DNA from: an uncultured Micrococcales bacterium
GTDB lineage: Bacteria > Actinomycetota > Actinomycetes > Actinomycetales > Microbacteriaceae
Length of the DNA stretch: 64,000 bases
Direction: 5' to 3'
NCBI GenBank assembly: GCA_913062975.1
Contig: CAJXZO010000001.1
Span: 62,001-126,000 of the forward strand
Part shown: positions 41,245 through 50,205 of the stretch, one piece after another
Numbering within the stretch: the first letter of the stretch is position 1
Layout of the letters: each line of letters begins with the position of its first letter
Program-made: the position numbers and the translations under genes
Notes under the pieces: generated by a model
The model's input: the letters and a program-made list of their open reading frames with translations, nothing else
The model's database searches: none
Told to the model about the DNA's origin: nothing

Positions 41245-42663
41245 ATGAGCCAAACTATTCAGAATCAAAATCAGCAGAGTTTAGATCAAGCATTTGAATC
41301 AGCCACAGAGGCTCAAAAACTCTGGAAAGAATCTAGTTTTGCATCCCGCAGATCTATTTTTTTGAGCTATCACGACAGCCTCAATGAAAACCAAAATTCA
41401 CTGATGGACACACTCCAAGCAGAAACTGGCAAATCCAGAAACCATGCCTTTGAGGAAATCACCGGCTCGCTGGCCGGTATTCGTTATGTTGCCAATAACC
41501 TCAAAAAGGCCCTGAAGCCGCATCGGGCCAAAGCAGGCATCCCGCTCGCCCTCAGTGTAAGAGTGGACTATCCAGCTGTAGGGGTTGTCGGTGTTGTCAC
41601 ACCGTGGAATTACCCCTTGGCCCTGACCATGTTGGATGTAATTCCAGCTTTAGCTGCAGGCAATGCCGTTGTTCAAAAAGCAGATGATAAGACAGTGAAA
41701 ACAATCATCCAGGCCAGGGATCTGGCAGAGCAAAACGGTTTACCCAAAGGACTCTGGCAAGTGGTTCATGGAGACAACGAGGTTATCGGCAATGGTCTGA
41801 TCGACCGCTGCGATTACTTTGCATTCACCGGCTCCACCGCAACCGGCAGAAAAGTTGCTCAGCGAGCAGCTGCGAGGCTAATTGGCTTTTCAATGGAACT
41901 GGGGGGCAAAAACCCAGCAATCGTTTTAGCGAATGCCGATGTTGACAAAACTGCCGAAAGATTACTGGCCTCAGTGATTGGAAACTCGGGACAGCTGTGT
42001 GTAGCAACCGAGAGAGCTTACGTTCCCAAATCCGAAATCACTACATACACAGAGGCATTGACCCGAAAGATTGAAAGTCTAAAACTTGGAAGCTCGAATG
42101 TTTTCGATCACGACCTGGGAGCGCTTGTTAGTGCCGAACAGACTTCGCGAGTTAATGGATTCCTCTCCAGAGCAAAAGACTCAGGAGCCTCAGTCATTGG
42201 TGGTGAGGTTGAAAACAATCTGATTAGACCAAGTGTGTTGGTTGATGTCAGTCATGATTCTGAGATTGCAAGCCAAGAGGTTTTTGGTCCGGTATTGGCA
42301 CTGATTCCCTATGAAAGCATCGATGATGCGGTAAAGATGGCAAACGACACCGAATACGGCCTAAACGCCAGCGTTTTCGGAAACAAGTCTCAGGCTAAAG
42401 AGGTTGCCCAGCGTTTGCTTGCCGGAACTGTAAACATAAACGAGGGCTACCGAGCAAGCATGGCCTCGCTGGACGCCCCTATGGGTGGCATGAAGCAGAG
42501 TGGAGTGGGCAGAAGAAATGGAATCCACGGTATTCGCCGATTCACCGAGCCAAGGACCATTGCCACCAATAACGGATTTGTCGAGCTACCATCAAGAGGT
42601 GCTCAATACAACAAGATGGCACCAATGATGGGAATGATTGCAAAGCTTATGAAAAGGCTCTAA
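41245..42663 (+). CDS. NAD(P)-dependent aldehyde (succinate-semialdehyde type) dehydrogenase
   Basis: GVVTPWNYPLALTMLDVIPALAAGNAVV, FTGSTATGRKVAQRAA, MELGGKNPAIVL, GQLCVATERAYV. Confidence 0.93.
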   Translation: MSQTIQNQNQQSLDQAFESATEAQKLWKESSFASRRSIFLSYHDSLNENQNSLMDTLQAETGKSRNHAFEEITGSLAGIRYVANNLKKALKPHRAKAGIPLALSVRVDYPAVGVVGVVTPWNYPLALTMLDVIPALAAGNAVVQKADDKTVKTIIQARDLAEQNGLPKGLWQVVHGDNEVIGNGLIDRCDYFAFTGSTATGRKVAQRAAARLIGFSMELGGKNPAIVLANADVDKTAERLLASVIGNSGQLCVATERAYVPKSEITTYTEALTRKIESLKLGSSNVFDHDLGALVSAEQTSRVNGFLSRAKDSGASVIGGEVENNLIRPSVLVDVSHDSEIASQEVFGPVLALIPYESIDDAVKMANDTEYGLNASVFGNKSQAKEVAQRLLAGTVNINEGYRASMASLDAPMGGMKQSGVGRRNGIHGIRRFTEPRTIATNNGFVELPSRGAQYNKMAPMMGMIAKLMKRL

Positions 42664-43004
42664 GTAGCTTCATTGTCAAACGGAGCTGGTTGACCTGGTT
42701 CTAATCTTGAAATCTCTCCGGCAGCCACCACACTCGTGGTTGCAGTGGTTGCTGGTTCTTGCAAAGCGTCTCGAATTATTCTTCGAGGATCGTATTGCCT
42801 GGGGTCCATTTTCTTCCAGTCAACATCTTGGAAATCATCCCCCAATTCCTGTTTTGCTCGATCTTGCGCTCCATCAAGCCAGACTCGTGCTTTTTTTATC
42901 CACTGAGCAAGCCTCTGGGCGTAAGTGGGTAGTCTTTCGGGTCCGAGAACAAAAATCGCAATCAACCCAATAAGCAATAATTTCTCGCCACTTAGACCAA
43001 ACAT
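42660..43004 (-). CDS. tatB: Sec-independent protein translocase TatB-like
   Basis: MFGLSGEKLLLIGLIAIFVLGPERLPTYAQRLAQWIKKAR. Confidence 0.88.
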   Translation of the reverse strand: MFGLSGEKLLLIGLIAIFVLGPERLPTYAQRLAQWIKKARVWLDGAQDRAKQELGDDFQDVDWKKMDPRQYDPRRIIRDALQEPATTATTSVVAAGEISRLEPGQPAPFDNEAT

Positions 43005-43010
43005 GCTTCA

Positions 43011-43016
43011 AGGGTA
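43011..43016 (-). promoter_or_regulatory. Candidate -10 box TACCCT, 6 nt from tatB ATG
   Basis: Reverse strand TACCCT-TGAAGC-ATG. Confidence 0.5.
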
Positions 43017-43064
43017 TAACTCAAAGCGAAGTTTTTCAGCTTTGCCAATTATGCTTAGGAGACG

Positions 43065-43700
43065 ATGATAGATAAAGTCTCCAGCTGGAAATTCACCGAG
43101 GACTTCGCCAGTGAGCCAGAACATATAAAACAAGCTCGCTATCGCGCGGAGCAACTTGGCGTTGAAACCATTACGCCAGCTACTGGAGCTCAGCTGGCAT
43201 TCATTGTCTCTGCCCTGGGTGCAAAAACCGCCGTGGAGGCAGGCACTGGAGCTGGAGTTAGCTCTCTATGGCTATTGGAGGGTTCTCCAAAGCTAGTTCT
43301 AACAACCATCGACTCTGAGCCTGAATATCAAAACGTTGCCAAACAAAGCTTTGCCGAAGCTGGCTTAGATAGCTCTCGAATCAGAGCCATCTCAGGTGAT
43401 GCACACAGAGTGATGGCAAACATGGCCGATGCGGCATATGACTTGGTTTTTATTGATGCAGAGGATGAGCAATTGGATGATCACCTGCACTCGGCTAGCA
43501 GATTGCTAAGACCGGGAGGCGTGATTGCTTTCGCTCACGCTTTGTTTAGAGATCGTGTTCCAGACCCAGCTTTGCGAGATGAGGCTACCGCTAACTTCCG
43601 CTCAGCAGTGAGATCGTTCAGGGATAGTGATAGCTTCCTGTCCACCCTGTCGATGGCCGGTGATGGTTTGCTGTTGGCCAGCAAAAAGGTTATTTCTTAA
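43065..43700 (+). CDS. SAM-dependent O-methyltransferase
   Basis: VEAGTGAGVSSLWLLEG, YDLVFIDAEDEQLDDHL, LLRPGGVIAFAH. Confidence 0.9.
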   Translation: MIDKVSSWKFTEDFASEPEHIKQARYRAEQLGVETITPATGAQLAFIVSALGAKTAVEAGTGAGVSSLWLLEGSPKLVLTTIDSEPEYQNVAKQSFAEAGLDSSRIRAISGDAHRVMANMADAAYDLVFIDAEDEQLDDHLHSASRLLRPGGVIAFAHALFRDRVPDPALRDEATANFRSAVRSFRDSDSFLSTLSMAGDGLLLASKKVIS

Positions 43701-43863
43701 TAACGCTTTCGAGTACTTCGTGCAGGCTTGCGGCCTCTTCGTCGTTCACGGAGACTACTAATCTACCGCCGCCTTCCAGCGGAACACGCAGCACTATTAG
43801 TCCTCTGGGCTCACGTTCTGCTTCCATCGGACCATCGCCTGTGCGTGGTTTCATCGCTGCCAT
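43690..43863 (-). CDS. DUF3117-family small protein (below track length cut-off)
   Basis: Reverse strand reads MAAMKPRTGDGPMEAEREPRGLIVLRVPLEGGGRLVVSVNDEEAASLHEVLESVIKK*, with AAGGAG upstream. Confidence 0.92.
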   Translation of the reverse strand: MAAMKPRTGDGPMEAEREPRGLIVLRVPLEGGGRLVVSVNDEEAASLHEVLESVIKK

Positions 43864-43918
43864 GAAAACTCCTTAAAGTTGCAACAGCCGTTTATTATCC
43901 CATCTTTGGTCGGATAAG

Positions 43919-44992
43919 TTAAGCCCCGCTTAGCCAGCTGTTGATCGCCTCGAAGCAATCCTGCAGATGACCAACCGGCACGGACTCGTCATCAGCGTGA
44001 GCTTTTGATGGATTTCCTGGTCCAAAATTCACAGCAGGAATCCCCATTTCGCTAAACCTTGCAACATCGGTCCAGCCATATTTGGCTCTTGGTTGCGTTC
44101 CCAAAACTTGAATAAACTCTTGAACCTCGGGCATTTCCAACCCCGGCCTGGCAGCAGATGCCTGGTCAGTGACAATAAATGACATGCCATTGAAGAAATT
44201 TTCTAAATATGCGATTGCCTCGTTGGTGGTTTTGTTTGGGGCAAACCGGTAATTCACAGTCAGCGTGGCCCAATCTGGAATCACATTATTTGCAACCCCA
44301 CCTGCAATGCCAACAGCATTCAGGCTTTCTCTATAGACAAGACCGTCAACTTCAACTTCAGCTGGTTGATAGCTGGTCAGCTTCTGCAGCACCTCTGCCA
44401 TTGAGTGAATAGCGTTTGAACCCATCCAGGGTCTCGCCGAGTGAGCCTTCTGGCCCTTGGTGGAAATTTCAATCCGCAAGGTTCCGTTGCACCCACCCTC
44501 GAGTTGAGCTGAACTTGGCTCACCAAGGATTGCAAAATCTCCCTGCAGAAGTTCTGGTGAGTTTCTAAAAATCCTGCCTAGGCCGTTTTTTTCGCTCGCA
44601 ATTTCTTCTTGGTCATAAAAAATCCAGGTGAGGTCATACTTGGGTGTGGCAAGCTCTCGGGCCAATTTCAAAAAAACAGCAACACCACCCTTCATGTCAA
44701 CACTGCCCCGACCCCAGACCACCTGTTCACGCTCAAAGTGCATAAGCTTCGCTGGCAAATTCTCCGCAACCGGAACGGTATCTAGGTGACCGGCAAGAAT
44801 GATTCTTTTGGATCTTCCGAGGTTGGTCTTGGCAATCACCGCATTGCCGTCGCGGTGGACTTGTAAGTGAGGAAGTTGCAGTGTTTTCTCAACCTGATCT
44901 GCAATTTCTTTTTCATTGCCACTAACGCTCTCGATGTTGCAAACATCGATGGTTAGCTCTGCCAATGACTTTTCAAGATCAAGAGAATTCAT
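43919..44992 (-). CDS. dapE: Succinyl-diaminopimelate desuccinylase
   Basis: LAGHLDTVPVAENLP, WGRGSVDMKGGVAVFLKLA, GEPSSAQLEGGCNGTLR; divergent from dapD. Confidence 0.94.
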   Translation of the reverse strand: MNSLDLEKSLAELTIDVCNIESVSGNEKEIADQVEKTLQLPHLQVHRDGNAVIAKTNLGRSKRIILAGHLDTVPVAENLPAKLMHFEREQVVWGRGSVDMKGGVAVFLKLARELATPKYDLTWIFYDQEEIASEKNGLGRIFRNSPELLQGDFAILGEPSSAQLEGGCNGTLRIEISTKGQKAHSARPWMGSNAIHSMAEVLQKLTSYQPAEVEVDGLVYRESLNAVGIAGGVANNVIPDWATLTVNYRFAPNKTTNEAIAYLENFFNGMSFIVTDQASAARPGLEMPEVQEFIQVLGTQPRAKYGWTDVARFSEMGIPAVNFGPGNPSKAHADDESVPVGHLQDCFEAINSWLSGA

Positions 44993-44999
44993 GATTTCA

Positions 45000-45005
45000 A
45001 GCGTA
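45000..45005 (-). promoter_or_regulatory. Candidate -10 box TACGCT, 7 nt from dapE ATG
   Basis: Reverse strand TACGCT-TGAAATC-ATG. Confidence 0.5.
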
Positions 45006-45026
45006 GCCTGTAAAGTTGTGCCAGTT

Positions 45027-45974
45027 ATGACTAGTGAATATATCGACTCTCAGGCCTGGGGCCATGGACTGGCCACCTTTGATAAAAACGGCGAAATTCT
45101 AGACACCTGGTATCCAGAACCAAAACTGGGAAAAGCTCCAGAAGACGACAGCCAGTGGTTCGCACCACCCCAGCTAGAAGGCTTAGCCCGCGAAGACAGG
45201 TTGATGGAAATAGGAACCAGATCAATCCGAACGGAGATTGACCTGACTCTGCCAGTGACCAGCGTTTCAGATGCCTATCTCAGGCTTCACCTGCTTTCAC
45301 ACTGCTTGGTTCAACCCAACTCAATCAACCTGGAGGGATTGTTTGCCAATCTTCCCAACGTTGTCTTCACCAACAGAGGACCGGTGCTTAAAGAGGTTTT
45401 CCAAACCAAACTTGGCGAATTTAGACAAAATGGGATATTCGCAATCAACATGGATAAGTTTCCAAGAATGGTTGACTACGTGGCTCCCGAGAAAATTCGG
45501 ATTGGTGATGCCTCCAGAGTCCGTTTGGGGGCTCACCTAGCTCCTGGAACTGTTGTCATGCACGAGGGTTTTGTGAACTTCAATGCGGGAACACTTGGAA
45601 CCTCAATGGTTGAGGGGCGAATCTCCCAGGGCGTTGTTATTGGAAATGGTAGCGACATTGGGGGCGGGGCTTCAATCATGGGCACGCTTAGTGGTGGTGG
45701 CAGGCAGAAGATCACCGTTGGCGAGAGAAGCCTGCTTGGTGCCAACAGTGGTCTTGGTATTTCCTTGGGAAATGATTGCGTTTTGGAGGCTGGTTTGTAT
45801 CTAACAGCTGGCACAAAGCTAAATCTGATTGCCAATGGTGAAACTCAGCAGGTGAAAGCAATTGGGCTAAGTGGCAAAAACAACATTTTGTTCCGAAGAA
45901 ACTCTGCAACCGGTGCCGTTGAGGCAATGCCTAGAGATGGTGCGGGAGTCACTCTGAACAGCCTGCTGCACTAA
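45027..45974 (+). CDS. dapD: 2,3,4,5-tetrahydropyridine-2,6-dicarboxylate N-succinyltransferase (start trimmed to MTSEYIDSQ)
   Basis: VRLGAHLAPGTVVMHEGFVNFNAGTLGTSMVEGRISQGVVIGNGSDIGGGASIMGTLSGGG left-handed beta helix. Confidence 0.95.
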   Translation: MTSEYIDSQAWGHGLATFDKNGEILDTWYPEPKLGKAPEDDSQWFAPPQLEGLAREDRLMEIGTRSIRTEIDLTLPVTSVSDAYLRLHLLSHCLVQPNSINLEGLFANLPNVVFTNRGPVLKEVFQTKLGEFRQNGIFAINMDKFPRMVDYVAPEKIRIGDASRVRLGAHLAPGTVVMHEGFVNFNAGTLGTSMVEGRISQGVVIGNGSDIGGGASIMGTLSGGGRQKITVGERSLLGANSGLGISLGNDCVLEAGLYLTAGTKLNLIANGETQQVKAIGLSGKNNILFRRNSATGAVEAMPRDGAGVTLNSLLH

Positions 45975-46939
45975 TCCACCTTCACTGAATCCCAGCCTGA
46001 TGGTTCGATTGGTGCACCATCCAGGGTGAGTGGGAATTCAGCCTGTTTGCAAATGCCAATTTTTTTGAACCCTCTGGGAACTTCGGCCCCCTCGCTAAAG
46101 GTTGCCAGCAGAGAGTGGTCTTCTCCCCCGTGTAGAACCCAGGGGCGAGCATCAGCTGCAATGGATTGGGCGGCCTGTTCCAAAACGGCTTCGTAGCCAA
46201 TTAGCTTGGAGCTTTCGATGTCAATGCTTAGCGAACTTGCCTGAGCAAGCTTGGTGGCATCTGAAGACAAGCCATCGCTTAGATCCATCATTGCAGTTGC
46301 GCCTGCAGCCGCTGCCTGCATGCCAAGTGCAATGGGTGGGTTCGGGCGAAGTTGGATATCAACGAATTGGTTATAGCTTTTTGCAAACTGAGGGTCAGGA
46401 TGATTCAGTAAATCCAACCCACAGGCAGCGTGACCCAAGGTGCCACCGACATAGACCCCGTCACCAATCTTTGCCCCACTGCGCACAACCGCGGCATTGC
46501 CATTGAGGTTTCCAAAAACCGTTACTGAGATAAACGAATGGTCACTGGTTGCCAAATCCCCACCGACAATGCCAGTGCCCGGTGCAAAGTGATCCGCAGC
46601 CTGTTGTAAGCCCTGAACAAATTTTTTCAGCCACTCGATTTTGGTGGTTGCGGGAACCGCAATTGCCACCACCGCACCGGTGGGCAATCCGCCCATGGCG
46701 GCAATGTCTGCGTAGTTTGTGGCAATCGCTTTCCAACCCAAATCAAAAGCTTGTGAAAATTCAAACTTGAAGTCATTGCCTTCAATCATTGTGTCGGAGC
46801 TGACCAAATAATTGCCATCCTCACTTGACATCAAAGCGGCGTCATCGCCACTTCCAATGCTTGCCGATTCGACTGGTTTTAGATCGGCCAAAGCAAGGCT
46901 CAGCGACTGCTTTTCACCCAATTCGAAGATAGTTGACAC
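45971..46939 (-). CDS. thiL: Thiamine-monophosphate kinase (GTG start)
   Basis: GSGDDAALM, YADIAAMGGLPTGAVVAIAVP, AMMDLSDGLSSDATKLA, GGEDHSLLAT. Confidence 0.95.
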   Translation of the reverse strand: MSTIFELGEKQSLSLALADLKPVESASIGSGDDAALMSSEDGNYLVSSDTMIEGNDFKFEFSQAFDLGWKAIATNYADIAAMGGLPTGAVVAIAVPATTKIEWLKKFVQGLQQAADHFAPGTGIVGGDLATSDHSFISVTVFGNLNGNAAVVRSGAKIGDGVYVGGTLGHAACGLDLLNHPDPQFAKSYNQFVDIQLRPNPPIALGMQAAAAGATAMMDLSDGLSSDATKLAQASSLSIDIESSKLIGYEAVLEQAAQSIAADARPWVLHGGEDHSLLATFSEGAEVPRGFKKIGICKQAEFPLTLDGAPIEPSGWDSVKVD

Positions 46940-46946
46940 GATTTCA

Positions 46947-46952
46947 AAGGTA
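46947..46952 (-). promoter_or_regulatory. Candidate -10 box TACCTT, 7 nt from thiL GTG
   Basis: Reverse strand TACCTT-TGAAATC-GTG. Confidence 0.5.
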
Positions 46953-46956
46953 ACCT
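46951..46956 (+). promoter_or_regulatory. Candidate -10 box TAACCT, 7 nt from DUF3515 ATG
   Basis: TAACCT-GTTTCTA-ATG; shares the TA at 46951-46952 with the opposing -10. Confidence 0.5.
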
Positions 46957-46963
46957 GTTTCTA

Positions 46964-47401
46964 ATGAAAATATTGCTACTTCTGCCAATTCTGTTTCTCT
47001 CCGGTTGCACTCCCCTAGTTTCACTTGAGGCCGCCGAGGATGCCAACGATCCAGCGTGTGCAGAAATTTCAGTTCGGGTTCCAGATCAGATTGGCCCGCA
47101 TGATCGCAAATACACAAACGCCCAGGCAACTGCTGCCTGGGGCGATCCAACCGCAATAATTTATCGCTGCGGTTTACCAACAACCGAGGTAAGTTCGCTG
47201 CCCTGCGTCACCGCAGGAGGAGTTGATTGGCTCATAGATGACTCAAAGGCTCCCAGTTTTAGATTCATCACCTACGGCAGAACACCTGCCACAGAGGTGA
47301 TTGTTGATGCAGAAAACGCCAGTGGTATAACCACTCTGGAGGAATTGGCTCCAGCTGTTGGATCAATACCAGCAAATAAGTTCTGCACTGTTATCGAATA
47401 G
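46964..47401 (+). CDS. DUF3515-family lipoprotein
   Basis: MKILLLLPILFLSGC lipobox; YRCGLPTTEVSSLPCVTAGGVDWL. Confidence 0.85.
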   Translation: MKILLLLPILFLSGCTPLVSLEAAEDANDPACAEISVRVPDQIGPHDRKYTNAQATAAWGDPTAIIYRCGLPTTEVSSLPCVTAGGVDWLIDDSKAPSFRFITYGRTPATEVIVDAENASGITTLEELAPAVGSIPANKFCTVIE

Positions 47402-48440
47402 CCAACTCAATCAATCTTGCAACCAGCTCCGGGTATTCAACACCAGACTCTCCCCAAAGCTTTGGATACATAGAAATTGGCGTGAACCCGGGCATGGTGT
47501 TTACCTCACTGAGAAACCAACCCTGATCGGCAAGAAAGAAATCTACTCTAGCTAACCCCTGGCAACCAAGAGCGGTAAAAGCCTTGGATGCAAGTGATTT
47601 CATTTGATTCAACTCTGCCTCTGATAATTCAGCGGGAACTTTAAGGGTTGCAGCATCCGAGAGGTATTTAGCGTTGTAGTCATAGATACCCCCGCCGCCT
47701 AACACAATCTCTCCAGCGACCGATGTCTCTGGCTCGCCGGCAAGGTTTTCAACAACTGCTATCTCTAGCTCCCTGCCGATTAGTCTGGGCTCAATCAGCA
47801 CTTTGGTGTCTTGTTCGAAAGCCTGAATCAGTCCCCGCACCAAACTCGTTTGATCCTCTGCAACAGTGACCCCTACTGAGGAGCCACTCTTGGCGGGCTT
47901 GACCACAACTGGAAACTCAATTGATTCCAATATCTGCTCGGTGGTGCCCTCGGGGTTGTCTAAAAACTGATTGTGCTTGACTACAACCTCATCGCAAACA
48001 GGAATCCCTGCTTGCCTGAGCACATCTTTGGTGAGTTGTTTGTCCATGGCAATAGCACTGGCTGCAATTCCGTTTCCGACGTATGGGATGTGGCAGAGCT
48101 GCAACAAACCCTGAATAGAACCGTCTTCGCCATTGTCTCCGTGCAGAAGTGGCAGACAAACATCAATTTCACCAATCGGAATCAGTTCCCTGTGTTCAAA
48201 ATAGGCAAGATCACCACCGCCTAAGGGCCAGAAAATCTCTAGATCGTTGTCCTCCAGCTCCGGCGATTCGGTCAGCTCCCATTCACCAACCGCAGGCAAT
48301 AGAATGTGTTTTCCCTCTTTGGTGATTCCAACCAGAATTACCTCGTGGGTTGGGTCAATTGCCTCAATAACGGCCTTTGCGGTGCATAGTGAAACGCTAT
48401 GCTCAGAAGATTCCCCGCCACAAACTACCAATACCCTCAT
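47391..48440 (-). CDS. ddl: D-alanine--D-alanine ligase
   Basis: GGESSEHSVSL, LHGDNGEDGSIQGLLQL, EVNTMPGFTPISMYPKL. Confidence 0.97.
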   Translation of the reverse strand: MRVLVVCGGESSEHSVSLCTAKAVIEAIDPTHEVILVGITKEGKHILLPAVGEWELTESPELEDNDLEIFWPLGGGDLAYFEHRELIPIGEIDVCLPLLHGDNGEDGSIQGLLQLCHIPYVGNGIAASAIAMDKQLTKDVLRQAGIPVCDEVVVKHNQFLDNPEGTTEQILESIEFPVVVKPAKSGSSVGVTVAEDQTSLVRGLIQAFEQDTKVLIEPRLIGRELEIAVVENLAGEPETSVAGEIVLGGGGIYDYNAKYLSDAATLKVPAELSEAELNQMKSLASKAFTALGCQGLARVDFFLADQGWFLSEVNTMPGFTPISMYPKLWGESGVEYPELVARLIELAIR

Positions 48441-49432
48441 TCGATTTCCGCCTCTTCGGTTTCGTGGGTTAGCTGATTACCAAAATCTTGAACCGGCATT
48501 TTTCCCTCAATCACCAAATTCAGCTGCTCGATGATTGGCAGAGCAAGGTTTTTCTCTGAAGCCAAGGCCAAAACTGGACTCACTGAATTCAGTCCCTCGG
48601 CAGTTTGACTCATGAGTTTCATCACCTCGCGTTTTGAATAACCTTTTCCAAGCATCTCACCAGCTCGGTGATTTCGCGAAAGTGAGGATTCTCCGGTTGC
48701 GACCAGATCACCCAATCCAGCAAGCCCGTACATGGTTTTCCTGGTTGCCCCCAACACCACTGCAAACCTTGTTATCTCACTCAATCCGCGGGTCAAAATA
48801 CTGGCCTTGGTGTTTTGTCCGTGCCCAACACCACTGACGATCCCAAGGGCGAGTGCTATTAGGTTTTTCAAAACCCCACCCAACTCGGTGCCGATAACGT
48901 CTTGGTTTGCAAACACGGTAAAGTACTCATTCGAGGATGCCTTAGCAACCTTCATCGCATTGTCAATGTCCGAACATGCTGCCACCGATGCCGCTGGTTG
49001 CTGTTGTGCAATTTCTAATGCGAGGTTTGGACCGCTCACCACCACAATCCGGGAGCGATCAATTCCGCTTTGCTCGGCAATCACCTCACTCATGCGCATT
49101 TGAGTGTCTGATTCCAGCCCCTTCATCAAACTGACTAGCAGCCCATCCCCCAAAAGCCCCTCAGCCTGTTTTAGAAACTCTCTTAGAGTCTTTGATGGAA
49201 TAGCTAGGTAAATCTGCTCAGCTCCCGTTAGAGCTTCATTCAGCTCGGCTGTGGCAGTGATGGTTTCGGGGAGATTGATTCCTGGAAGGTAATCCGAGTT
49301 TCTCCTGTGCTGATTTATCTCAGCGGCAATCTCTGGTCTCCTGGAAAAAAGGATTACCTCATTCCCACTATCGGCCAACACCTTTGCAAAGGTGGTCCCC
49401 CAACTGCCAGCTCCGATCACGGAAACTTTCAT
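48437..49432 (-). CDS. gpsA: Glycerol-3-phosphate dehydrogenase [NAD(P)+]
   Basis: VIGAGSWGTTFAKVLADSGNEV, GLAGLGDLVATGESSLSRN. Confidence 0.97.
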   Translation of the reverse strand: MKVSVIGAGSWGTTFAKVLADSGNEVILFSRRPEIAAEINQHRRNSDYLPGINLPETITATAELNEALTGAEQIYLAIPSKTLREFLKQAEGLLGDGLLVSLMKGLESDTQMRMSEVIAEQSGIDRSRIVVVSGPNLALEIAQQQPAASVAACSDIDNAMKVAKASSNEYFTVFANQDVIGTELGGVLKNLIALALGIVSGVGHGQNTKASILTRGLSEITRFAVVLGATRKTMYGLAGLGDLVATGESSLSRNHRAGEMLGKGYSKREVMKLMSQTAEGLNSVSPVLALASEKNLALPIIEQLNLVIEGKMPVQDFGNQLTHETEEAEIE

Positions 49433-50205
49433 TTTTGTTTCTTCCTATAGTTTCCATAACTGGTTTGACCAGATTCTTTGGGATCCCATCTTTTTTCTGG
49501 TGGGGTGCCGGGGCGAAGTTTTATTAGCTCCTCAGTAATCGACTGCATCACAAGTTCTGTTGCTTGGGCCATCTTCTGAGGGGGATCAGTTGGTTTGTAA
49601 TCGCTCAGATCGATTTGCTTGCCAACCTGAATGAAAACTTTCTTGAAAGGAGAGGGCAGAAATTTCTTGCTGTAGCGCGGGAGGACCTTCTCCACGCCGT
49701 GGTGTGCAACCGGATAAACCGGCACTCCACTTTCAATTGCCAATCTAATGGCTCCAGTTCTGCCGCGCATTGGCCAAAGTTCGGGGTCACGAGTCAGTGT
49801 GCCCTCGGGGAACATAATGATGGTGTGGCCAGCTTTTAGATAAGCCTTGGCGGCAGCCAGTGAATCCTGATTTGATCTTCCTTGACGATAGATTGGCACC
49901 TGCCCCAGGTGTGGAAGCCAGCTACCCACCACGGGCAACCTAAACAAGGATTCCTTAGCCAAAAAATGTGGGGCTCTTTTGAGTTTCACATAGATGAAAT
50001 ATGCCATTGCCAATGGATCTGCATAACTTGTGTGGTTGCTCACCAAAATGTAGGCACCAGATTTAGGAAGGTTTTCCATTCCCGTTGGCACCACTTTGAA
50101 AAATAATCGAAACAGCGGTGCGAGTATTAGCGCTGCCAGCACTAACGGGATGCTTTTCTCCCGCTTTTCAGATATTTGCGGGAGCTTATGCTCACGCTCG
50201 AACAT
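49429..50205 (-). CDS. plsC: 1-acyl-sn-glycerol-3-phosphate acyltransferase (PlsC family)
   Basis: VSNHTSYADPL (HX4D), MFPEGTLTRDPELWPMRGRTGAIRLA. Confidence 0.93.
   Translation of the reverse strand: MFEREHKLPQISEKREKSIPLVLAALILAPLFRLFFKVVPTGMENLPKSGAYILVSNHTSYADPLAMAYFIYVKLKRAPHFLAKESLFRLPVVGSWLPHLGQVPIYRQGRSNQDSLAAAKAYLKAGHTIIMFPEGTLTRDPELWPMRGRTGAIRLAIESGVPVYPVAHHGVEKVLPRYSKKFLPSPFKKVFIQVGKQIDLSDYKPTDPPQKMAQATELVMQSITEELIKLRPGTPPEKRWDPKESGQTSYGNYRKKQK

Noticed and set aside
44916-45026. N-terminal extension of the dapD ORF overlapping dapE
   Set aside because: DapD homology begins at MTSEYIDSQAWG (45027); the upstream part is antisense dapE.
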